5,557 bases of DNA. It comes from JADLGJ01 sp031423615. Lineage in GTDB: Bacteria; Omnitrophota; Gorgyraeia; Zapsychrales; JANLHA01. Positions 1 through 5,069 of this stretch are shown here, one piece after another; within the stretch, counting starts at the first letter, position 1; each line of letters opens with the position of its first letter. The stretch covers positions 1 to 5,557 of the forward strand of contig JANPFV010000090.1 in the NCBI GenBank assembly GCA_031423615.1, given 5' to 3'. The translations under genes were made by a program, and so were the position numbers. A model generated the notes under the pieces. That model did not search any database, had not been told where the DNA came from, and saw only the letters and a program-made list of their open reading frames with translations.

Positions 1-140
1 AAAACATCCCCGGTAATTGGAAGGTGATCAGCCAGAACAATGATTTTACCAAGGTCGACGCCTTTACCGCGCGTTTTGATGTGAAAGTCCCCAAAGACGG
101 CGAAGCCAAGGTCCGCTACCGCGTGCAGATAAAATATTAG
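1..140 (+). CDS. DUF4139-type protein, C-terminal end (5' partial)
   Basis: The reading frame is open from the left edge (first full codon at position 3) to a TAG at 138-140 and gives 45 residues. The tail contains a W-K-V-I-S motif, then A-R-F-D-V-K-V-P-K-D-G-E-A and V-R-Y-R-V. This matches the characteristic end of DUF4139 proteins, where an alternating beta-strand domain finishes with a 'fdvpvpagge..v.Yrv' pattern. DUF4139 proteins are usually exported, beta-rich and of unknown function. Only the last domain strand is visible, so signal peptide and length cannot be judged. The next gene starts two bases after the stop, which suggests co-transcription and possibly translational coupling. 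The family call rests on a short C-terminal signature recognised from memory. Confidence 0.7.
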   Translation, partial: NIPGNWKVISQNNDFTKVDAFTARFDVKVPKDGEAKVRYRVQIKY

Positions 141-142
141 AG

Positions 143-1147
143 ATGATTTCATTCTTGCCCAGATTTTATTTTCTCAGTTTTTTGTTTATTCTCTTGAGCG
201 TTCAGGTGGCTGATGCCAAATGCGCTCAGAAGGAAGCCTACTTTTGTACAAAGGCGGTTTTTGAAAAGTCTTTGCCCGATATGTCGCTTGAAAATTATGG
301 AAAAGACTTTTGTTTTGGTTCGATTAATCTAGGAAAAAAATCCATGCCGGTTGTTTTTTTAGACAAGATGCCTTGTCCCTTGCCGGGAGATTCTATTGTG
401 GGACATTATGGTTATCTTTGCCAGGACACCGGAGATTGGTCTAAGGCAGATCACTGGTATTCCCGCAAGTCTGAATTTTGTGCCAAATCTTACGACGAGA
501 GTTTAAAGCAAGCCCAGGCCACGGCGACTCTCATTAAGGTAGGTATGAGCCGCACCCAAGTGCGGGAAGAGGTCAAAGATTATGTTTATCTGAATGGAGG
601 GCAAGAAGAGCAGTATTATTTGTTTCCTGACATTGTTCTGAAAGTCAGTTTTGATGAGCCACACGGGGCCTACAGTATGGAGAATAAGGTCATTGCCCCC
701 GTCATCATCAAAAGGCAGGTCTTGCCTCAGCCCAACAAGGCGGCGGTGGTTCTCAAATTGCAAGTCCCAAATACCAACGAACTGCCGAAATTAAAAATCG
801 CTTTGTCGTTTACCGTTTCCGATCAGCCGGTTTATGAAGGAGTGCGAATTGTCGAAGAGAATATTCCCAAAACTGGAGAGAAAACATTATTCGGTTTTCG
901 CAATGGCGATGGTGTTGCCCATATCAAACTACCGACTGAATCGGTGAAAATTGAAAATGAAAACTTTAGCTACGTCCGATCAGGAAACGACCGGCAAGAA
1001 AATGGGATGTTTTCGCTTTATCCGCAAAGGTCCGACCCGCCGTCGTATTTATTAAAAGGGGTTTTTTATGCGCAAGGTCATGTTTTTGTGGTGGATGAAA
1101 GCATTTACTCCGACGAAGAAAAAGTTCTTTATTCCTTAGACGATTAA
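143..1147 (+). CDS. Secreted Cys-rich protein of unknown function with a BamE/SmpA-like motif
   Basis: I do not recognise this 334-residue protein. Residues 1-25 form a Sec signal peptide: a short N-region with R7, a hydrophobic core at 8-22, and a cleavage site after A23-D24-A25. The mature N-terminal part has six cysteines (27, 35, 57, 78, 93, 113), an even number suitable for disulfides in the periplasm or outside the cell. Residues 130-144 (LIKVGMSRTQVREEV) resemble the 'l..Gmsr.eV...' helix entry of BamE/SmpA-OmlA-like folds. That is a motif-level resemblance only. Residues about 185-320 look beta-rich with no family I can name. The ATG lies two bases after the DUF4139 stop and lacks a clear Shine-Dalgarno, so translation is probably coupled to the upstream gene. 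The start is the only sensible one, because the next in-frame Met (47) would remove the signal peptide. Confidence 0.85.
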   Translation: MISFLPRFYFLSFLFILLSVQVADAKCAQKEAYFCTKAVFEKSLPDMSLENYGKDFCFGSINLGKKSMPVVFLDKMPCPLPGDSIVGHYGYLCQDTGDWSKADHWYSRKSEFCAKSYDESLKQAQATATLIKVGMSRTQVREEVKDYVYLNGGQEEQYYLFPDIVLKVSFDEPHGAYSMENKVIAPVIIKRQVLPQPNKAAVVLKLQVPNTNELPKLKIALSFTVSDQPVYEGVRIVEENIPKTGEKTLFGFRNGDGVAHIKLPTESVKIENENFSYVRSGNDRQENGMFSLYPQRSDPPSYLLKGVFYAQGHVFVVDESIYSDEEKVLYSLDD

Positions 1148-1150
1148 TTA

Positions 1151-1156
1151 AAGGAG
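1151..1156 (+). promoter_or_regulatory. Shine-Dalgarno of the TIMP-like gene
   Basis: AAGGAG lies 5 bases before the ATG at 1162, inside the 14-base gap after the preceding stop. It contrasts with the absence of a clear site before the gene at 143, so the two neighbours are probably translated at different rates from one mRNA. Confidence 0.75.
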
Positions 1157-1161
1157 AGGGC

Positions 1162-1530
1162 ATGAAAAAGGTCATGGGGTTGAGTTTATTTGTTTTGGGG
1201 TTTGCGAATTTGGCTATGGCTTGCGATTGTGCACTTGCACCCAGCCCGGATGTTGAATTTAAAGAATCAAACGCCGTTTTTGTGGGAGAAGTACTGGAAA
1301 CAAAAGTCTGGGAAAAAACAAGATTGCAAGTCCTTTATAATCTCAAAGGAGCGGGCGACGAAGAAATTGAGATTGTGGCGACGGGAATGTGTGGTTTTAT
1401 TTTTGAATTGAAGGAGAAATACCTGGTTTATGCCAAGAAGGAAAAGGATTATTTCACGGTCACATCTTGCGGGCAGACCAAGAAATTTTCCGCCGCCACC
1501 GAGGAAATAAAGCATTTAATAACTAAATAA
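1162..1530 (+). CDS. Small secreted TIMP/netrin-like (NTR-fold) protein
   Basis: This 122-residue protein has a Sec signal peptide (residues 1-20, ending A18-M19-A20), so the mature protein starts exactly at C21 in a C-D-C motif. The layout fits bacterial homologues of tissue inhibitors of metalloproteinases and netrin modules: an N-terminal CxC, a following SNAVFVGEVLE strand (36-46), then M-C-G-F-I-F-E at 76-82, K-Y-L-V-Y-A at 86-91 and a last Cys at 103. The four cysteines (21, 23, 77, 103) can make the two disulfides expected of the fold. The sequence before C21 is not a good lipobox (Ala at -3), so an exposed N-terminal Cys is more likely than a lipid anchor. In eukaryotic TIMPs the free Cys1 amine chelates the protease zinc; whether bacterial members inhibit proteases is not established. 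A strong AAGGAG (1151-1156) sits 5 bases before the ATG. The stop codon runs into a palindromic repeat. Confidence 0.8.
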   Translation: MKKVMGLSLFVLGFANLAMACDCALAPSPDVEFKESNAVFVGEVLETKVWEKTRLQVLYNLKGAGDEEIEIVATGMCGFIFELKEKYLVYAKKEKDYFTVTSCGQTKKFSAATEEIKHLITK

Positions 1531-1549
1531 GTAGGGACAGACCCTACTT
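1529..1549. repeat. Palindromic repeat, copy 1 (ACAGA loop)
   Basis: Arms AAGTAGGG (1529-1536) and CCCTACTT (1542-1549) pair perfectly over 8 bp around the loop ACAGA, followed by TT and then C. The last two bases of the TIMP-like stop codon TAA (1528-1530) are the first two bases of the left arm. The core is the exact reverse complement of copies 2 and 3. After the hairpin comes TTCAAAAGGA, which contains the Shine-Dalgarno of the DoxX-like gene, a context also seen after copy 3. Confidence 0.85.
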
Positions 1550-1554
1550 TTCAA

Positions 1555-1559
1555 AAGGA
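1555..1559 (+). promoter_or_regulatory. Shine-Dalgarno of the DoxX-like gene
   Basis: AAGGA lies 6 bases before the ATG at 1566 and only 5 bases after the right arm of repeat copy 1. The hairpin is therefore close enough to influence ribosome access or to leave this site at a processed 5' end. That effect is inferred from geometry only. Confidence 0.65.
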
Positions 1560-1565
1560 CCGCCG

Positions 1566-1958
1566 ATGAAAATCAAAGTTTCAATTGTGGCCAGAGTGTT
1601 GCTTGGTTTATGTTATTTTGGTTTTGGTATAATGGGAATGTTCTTTATGTCTAAAATGACTCCCCCACCCATGCCTGAGGCTGCGACGGGATTTATGAAA
1701 GGAATGATGGGCACGGGTTACTTCTTCCCATTGCTTAAAATTACCGAAATATCCGGAGGACTTTTGCTGTTGACGGGTTTTGCCGCGCCCTTGGGCTTAG
1801 TGCTTCTGGCTCCCGTCACGCTAAACATTTTTCTATTTCATGCCTTTTTGACTCCCGGACCTACGGAATTGATTCTTCCGTCGATTATGACGTTTTTACA
1901 CGTTATTGCGATTGCTGGTTATTGGAAAATGTACCGTCCGCTCTTTACCAAAGGATAA
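1566..1958 (+). CDS. DoxX-like four-helix integral membrane protein
   Basis: The 130-residue protein is almost wholly hydrophobic, with four predicted membrane helices at about 7-27, 52-72, 74-96 and 105-123. The pattern is typical of short DoxX-family proteins: an N-terminal R-V-L-L-G-L with a following F-G-F-G, a Pro/Met-rich loop (31-37, MTPPPMP), then G-Y-F-F-P-L-L-K-I-T-E at 51-61 with conserved Lys58 and Glu61, G-G-L-L-L-L-T-G, and a later N-I-F-L-F-H at 87-92. DoxX was named from an archaeal thiosulfate:quinone oxidoreductase subunit, but small bacterial members mostly have no proven reaction, so no enzymatic role is claimed. Eight methionines lie between residues 23 and 48. AAGGA (1555-1559), 6 bases before the ATG, supports the start. 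The gene has a hairpin repeat on each side and may form its own transcription block. Confidence 0.85.
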   Translation: MKIKVSIVARVLLGLCYFGFGIMGMFFMSKMTPPPMPEAATGFMKGMMGTGYFFPLLKITEISGGLLLLTGFAAPLGLVLLAPVTLNIFLFHAFLTPGPTELILPSIMTFLHVIAIAGYWKMYRPLFTKG

Positions 1959-2002
1959 TACAGTTTGCGTTAATCCCACCGCCCGAGGAAGAAAACCCTT
2001 TC

Positions 2003-2029
2003 AAAAGTAGGGTCTGTCCCTACTTTTTT
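2003..2029. terminator. Palindromic repeat copy 2; rho-independent terminator-like hairpin
   Basis: This is the best hairpin of the repeat family. Arms AAAAGTAGGG (2003-2012) and CCCTACTTTT (2018-2027) pair perfectly over 10 bp around TCTGT, and the T-run reaches 2029 (six T in total). It stands 44 bases after the DoxX-like stop and about 30 bases before the exonuclease start. The A-run before and T-run after mean it could end transcripts arriving from either side, though all genes here run rightward. The G/C part of the stem is short (GTAGGG/CCCTAC), so termination strength is uncertain. Confidence 0.6.
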
Positions 2030-2060
2030 GTCGGAACGAATTATAGGATAATGTGCTAAT

Positions 2061-2900
2061 ATGGAAAAACAATTGAGCCTGGATTTTGATTCCTCACGTT
2101 CAGAAAAAAACGATTCGGAGTATGTGATGAAGTTAAGCAAGCCCCTTGTGGTCCTTGATTTGGAAACAACCGGGGTCTGGATTGAAAAAGATAAGATTAT
2201 TGAGATCGCTATGATCCGCGTTTTCCCTGACGGAACACGACAGACGTACTCGACCTATGTTAATCCCGGGATGCCTATTCCACCGGAAGTTTCGGAGGTG
2301 ACAGGAATTAAGGACGAACAAGTCAAGGACGCACCCAAATTTCGTGACATCGCCAATGACGTGTATCGCTTTATGGACGGTGCCGATTTGGGAGGATTCA
2401 GCGTTGAACGTTTTGATTTGCCGCTTTTGGAACGCGAGTTTTGTGAATGCGGTATCAAATTTGAATGGAACAAGCTGACGATTTATGACGCACAGAAAGT
2501 TTATCATTTGCACGAGCGGCGCGACCTGACTGCGGCGTATAATTTTTATTGCGGCAAGGAGCTTGTCGACGCCCATTCCGCTCTGGCCGATACCCAGGCG
2601 ACATTAGACGTCCTTATTTCGCAAGTCGAAAAATATGGTAAAGGCAATGAAACGATCGAGGCGCTCAAGGAATTTGACTACCGCAAACGTCTGGAGTTTT
2701 TTGACAGTGATCGTAAATTGCGTTGGTGGAACGGTGAGCTGTATATGATGTTCGGCAAATATGCGCGTAAATCCAGCTTGCAGGAAATTGCCAAAACCGA
2801 CCGGCCGTATCTCGAGTGGATATTAAAACAAGATTTTCGGGACGATGTAAAAGAAGTAATAGAACAGGCCTTAGAGGGAAAATTCCCCCAATTAAAGTAG
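2061..2900 (+). CDS. DnaQ-like DEDDh 3'-5' exonuclease with ExoX-type C-terminal domain
   Basis: The 279-residue cytoplasmic protein degrades DNA 3' to 5' by family analogy. All catalytic residues of the DEDDh RNase-T/DnaQ fold are visible: ExoI D33-L-E35-T-T-G, ExoII around G112-F-S-V-E-R-F-D119, and ExoIII H172-x4-D177. Residues 220-276 form a separate module with F231-G-K, Y250-L-E-W-I-L-K and a terminal G-K-F-P, resembling the small 'FGKh.gk.l.ei...Yl.Wil' domain attached to exodeoxyribonuclease X-like proteins. Residues 4-9 (QLSLDF) match the Q-x-x-L-x-F sliding-clamp-binding pattern. This is a reason to keep the ATG at 2061 over Met23, because the later start would lose it. The Shine-Dalgarno is weak (AGGA 2045-2048, 12 bases away). 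The stop TAG and the preceding Lys codon lie inside a degenerate repeat. The role is probably DNA repair or proofreading in trans; it is too divergent in layout to be named dnaQ. Confidence 0.88.
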   Translation: MEKQLSLDFDSSRSEKNDSEYVMKLSKPLVVLDLETTGVWIEKDKIIEIAMIRVFPDGTRQTYSTYVNPGMPIPPEVSEVTGIKDEQVKDAPKFRDIANDVYRFMDGADLGGFSVERFDLPLLEREFCECGIKFEWNKLTIYDAQKVYHLHERRDLTAAYNFYCGKELVDAHSALADTQATLDVLISQVEKYGKGNETIEALKEFDYRKRLEFFDSDRKLRWWNGELYMMFGKYARKSSLQEIAKTDRPYLEWILKQDFRDDVKEVIEQALEGKFPQLK

Positions 2901-2916
2901 GAACCGAGCCTATTTT
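2894..2916. repeat. Degenerate palindromic repeat with conserved stem
   Basis: Aligned with the intact repeats, this copy matches 16 of 23 positions. The differences fall mainly in the centre, and the stem still forms: AAAGTAGG (2894-2901) against CCTATTTT (2909-2916) gives 8 pairs with one G-U wobble, followed by further T (2917-2918). It contains the exonuclease stop TAG (2898-2900) in its left arm. It lies only 6 bases before intact copy 3, so the two make a tandem pair. With its U-run it may serve as the actual terminator of the exonuclease gene. Confidence 0.6.
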
Positions 2917-2922
2917 TTAATT

Positions 2923-2943
2923 AAGTAGGGTCTGTCCCTACTT
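2923..2943. repeat. Palindromic repeat, copy 3 (TCTGT loop)
   Basis: Arms AAGTAGGG (2923-2930) and CCCTACTT (2936-2943) pair over 8 bp around TCTGT, followed by TT and C. The 17-base core is identical to copy 2. The right flank TTCAACAAAGGAG resembles the right flank of copy 1 apart from a two-base difference in length, and it likewise holds the Shine-Dalgarno of the next gene. The loop orientation is nevertheless opposite to copy 1. Confidence 0.85.
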
Positions 2944-2950
2944 TTCAACA

Positions 2951-2956
2951 AAGGAG
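2951..2956 (+). promoter_or_regulatory. Shine-Dalgarno deciding the lpoB start
   Basis: AAGGAG ends at the G of an in-frame GTG (2956-2958), so that GTG cannot be the start served by it. The ATG at 2962 lies 5 bases downstream, at good spacing. This fixes the protein at 202 residues, not the 204 of the longer open frame. Confidence 0.8.
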
Positions 2957-2961
2957 TGGTT

Positions 2962-3570
2962 ATGAGGAACAATACATTCGTTTTTGGAATAATCCTGACC
3001 GGGATGGCCTTTTTAGCCGGATGCGCTTCTTCGCATGTTCAGCGCGTCGATGTTGCCAAAAAAGTCGATTTCAGCGGCCGCTGGAACGATACCGATAGCC
3101 AAATGGTCGCTAATGCGATGATCAAGGATTGCACTAATCAGGCCTGGCAACCGATGTTTGTAGGCAAAATGAACCGTCCTCCGGTTGTGATTGTTGGAGA
3201 TTTAAAAAACCAGAGCAATGAACACATTAATACCGAAGTTTTTACCAAGGACCTGGAACGCAGTCTGATCAATTCGGGCAAAGTCAAATTTGTGGCCAAT
3301 AAAGGAGAGCGCATCCAAGTCCGTGGCGAACGCGATGACCAGCAACAAGGTGACACCGCACCGGAAACCATGAGGCGCAAAGGCCGGGAAACTGGTGCCG
3401 ATTATATGCTGATTGGCAGTGTCAATTCCATCAAGGATGAAACCAAAGGCCGTTACGTCATTATGTATCAGGTCAATCTCGAGCTTGTTGATCTGGAGAC
3501 CAACGAAAAGGTCTGGATAGGACAGCACGATATCAAAAAAGTCGTCGAGAAGAACAAATATTCTTTATAA
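2962..3570 (+). CDS. lpoB: Penicillin-binding protein activator LpoB-family lipoprotein
   Basis: The 202-residue protein begins with a lipoprotein signal peptide ending in L18-A19-G20-C21. Ala follows the Cys, which argues against inner-membrane retention and for the outer membrane. After a linker, the LpoB/PF13036-type domain runs from about residue 40 to the end: R72-P-P-V-V-I-V-G-D-L (72-81), T91-E-V-F-T-K-D-L-E (91-99), G145-A-D-Y-M-L-I-G-S-V (145-154), and Y169-Q-V-N-L-E-L-V-D-L with K183-V-W185-I-G. In E. coli, LpoB is an outer-membrane lipoprotein that reaches through the periplasm to activate the peptidoglycan synthase PBP1B; here the role is inferred from the family. A COG3014-type lipoprotein follows after 8 bases. 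Two tandem hairpins precede the gene, and no clear promoter is visible between the exonuclease and this start. Confidence 0.88.
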   Translation: MRNNTFVFGIILTGMAFLAGCASSHVQRVDVAKKVDFSGRWNDTDSQMVANAMIKDCTNQAWQPMFVGKMNRPPVVIVGDLKNQSNEHINTEVFTKDLERSLINSGKVKFVANKGERIQVRGERDDQQQGDTAPETMRRKGRETGADYMLIGSVNSIKDETKGRYVIMYQVNLELVDLETNEKVWIGQHDIKKVVEKNKYSL

Positions 3571-3578
3571 TCATTTCC

Positions 3579-4886
3579 GTGAAATCCTGTTTAAGACTTT
3601 TCTTCTTTGTGCTTGCGGTTGTGACATTGAGCTCCTGTGCGGGAGTCGTCAATGTCCAGCCGCAGGTCAATGGTTTAGCCGTCATCGGCCGCTACGATGA
3701 AGCCCTCGCCGTTTTAGATCCCGCCAAATACGGCAAAAATAATGAGCTCCTTTATTTGCTGGATAAGGGAATGGTCTTACACCTGTCCGGCCGCTATGAA
3801 GAAAGTTCGCAGGTTTTTGAACAAGCCAAATTGCGCTACGAAGAACTCTACACCAAATCGGTTTCCAAGGAAACTGGCAGTTGGTTGTGGAACGATTATA
3901 CCTTGCCTTACCGCGGTGAAGATTTTGAGCGGGTCATGGTCAATATTTTTGAAGCTCTCAATTATGCGGCCATGGACAATATCGAAGACGCCCTCGTCGA
4001 AGCCAATGATGTGGATTCGATTTTAAACGCCATCAATCACCAGTACAATGCGGATCAGAAAAATGTTTATCGCGACGATGCGTTTGCCCGGCTTTTGATG
4101 GGGATATTGTATGAAGCGGGAGGTAAATTAAATGACGCGGTGATTTCTTACCGGCAGAGCTGGCGAACTTACCAAAAAGATTATAAAACTCATTACGGCC
4201 TCGATGCCCCGGCCATTCTCAAGGAAAATCTTTTAGCCGCCGGGGAAAAATTCGGCGACAGCAATATGGCGGAATACCGCAAGGCATTTGCCGGGGTGAG
4301 CTATGTTCCTTGGGACGATAAACAGATGAAAGCGCGGGTTTTTGTCATTGAATATCAGGGGCTTTCACCCGTTAAAGTTCCGGTTCAGGTCCCGATCCCT
4401 CTGCCCGGCGGGTACATTTCGCAAATCGCTTTTCCCGCCTATCAGGGGCGTTCGGAAAATTTTCGCTCGACGGAAATCGGTCTTACGGCCGCCAACGGGG
4501 TCCGTTTTTCAATGATGAGCGAAGCAGGCGAGGACATCGACGCCATTGCCGTCAAAAATCTCGCCGACCGGAAAGTCCGGGTGATCGCCAAAGCCATCGC
4601 GCGTATGGCGGGAAAATATGCGCTCGAGCGCGGACTTCAATCCACCCTGGAAAAGGACCATGGTCAAGGCACGGGAGGACTGATCCCGATTATCGGAAGT
4701 TTGTATAATTTTATTTCCGAGCGGGCGGATTTGCGCAGTTGGCAGACCTTGCCCGCCCAGATCCGTATCGGGCAGATTATCGTTGTCCCGGGAATGTATA
4801 ATTTGACCGTCGGCAGTAAGGATTTTGGCTCGCTTTCCCTGAAAGCCGGTGAAAATAAATTCTATATTGTCCGCACGTTACGATAA
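3579..4886 (+). CDS. COG3014-type TPR lipoprotein downstream of lpoB
   Basis: This 435-residue protein has a lipoprotein signal peptide with lipobox L17-S18-S19-C20 and Ala at +2, so it is probably anchored in the outer membrane facing the periplasm. Residues about 36-85 and 120-200 carry TPR-like helix pairs (G37-R-Y-D-E-A-L43; S70-G-R-Y-E-E-S; a third near A-G-G-K-L-N-D-A). The C-terminal half has a long helix of V-R-V-I-A-K-A-I-A-R, a Gly/Pro segment L-I-P-I-I-G-S-L-Y-N (about 367-376), then L-R-S-W-Q-T-L-P-A-Q-I (385-395) and a final beta region. This order matches COG3014, an uncharacterised family that I recall as a neighbour of LpoB-like genes. The start is GTG, 8 bases after the lpoB stop, with no good Shine-Dalgarno, so translation probably depends on coupling. 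TPRs suggest protein binding, possibly LpoB or a peptidoglycan synthase complex; that is inference. Confidence 0.82.
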   Translation: MKSCLRLFFFVLAVVTLSSCAGVVNVQPQVNGLAVIGRYDEALAVLDPAKYGKNNELLYLLDKGMVLHLSGRYEESSQVFEQAKLRYEELYTKSVSKETGSWLWNDYTLPYRGEDFERVMVNIFEALNYAAMDNIEDALVEANDVDSILNAINHQYNADQKNVYRDDAFARLLMGILYEAGGKLNDAVISYRQSWRTYQKDYKTHYGLDAPAILKENLLAAGEKFGDSNMAEYRKAFAGVSYVPWDDKQMKARVFVIEYQGLSPVKVPVQVPIPLPGGYISQIAFPAYQGRSENFRSTEIGLTAANGVRFSMMSEAGEDIDAIAVKNLADRKVRVIAKAIARMAGKYALERGLQSTLEKDHGQGTGGLIPIIGSLYNFISERADLRSWQTLPAQIRIGQIIVVPGMYNLTVGSKDFGSLSLKAGENKFYIVRTLR

Positions 4887-5069
4887 AATTATTTTTGCTT
4901 TTTCGTCAAGAAATGGTATTCTTAAGCATATAAATCGACAGCTTCTTGGCTGTACATCACCCGTCAAAACTTCACTCTCTACGTTCTCAATATTTCTTTT
5001 TTATATTTAAGGCCCATAATATGTCCATGGGTTATTGGAAAACTTTTTCAGGTTTGTTGTGTATATTTT
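4887..5069 (+). other. AT-rich intergenic leader
   Basis: This 183-base gap contains no credible gene. A weak promoter-like pair is visible: TTGCTT (4895-4900) and TATTCT (4917-4922), 16 bases apart, each box imperfect. Small inverted repeats occur at 4938-4953 (ACAGC/GCTGT) and 5013-5031 (CCCAT/ATGGG), both only 5 bp. No rho-independent terminator for the COG3014 gene is evident. No Shine-Dalgarno precedes the ATG at 5070; the nearest AGG is 17 bases away. Confidence 0.4.

Noticed and set aside
1952..2052. Direct repeat AGGATAAT at 1952-1959 and 2045-2052 flanking repeat copy 2, like a target-site duplication of a ~90-base MITE.
   Set aside because: An 8-base AT-rich match is easily chance, the first copy includes the DoxX stop codon, and no terminal inverted repeats lie next to the two copies.
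2133..2576. Minus-strand 147-codon open frame opposite the exonuclease.
   Set aside because: It is a shadow of a gene with all catalytic motifs; no ribosome binding site or recognisable protein features.
1529..2943. CRISPR array from the repeated palindromes.
   Set aside because: Copies are separated by whole genes, are of both orientations, and have no uniform spacers or cas genes nearby.
2956..2961. GTG at 2956 as the lpoB start (204 residues).
   Set aside because: It overlaps the AAGGAG that must serve as the ribosome binding site; the ATG at 2962 has correct spacing.
4908..4923. AAGAA/TTCTT inverted repeat as terminator of the COG3014 gene.
   Set aside because: Five AT-rich pairs without a following T-run are too weak to support a terminator.
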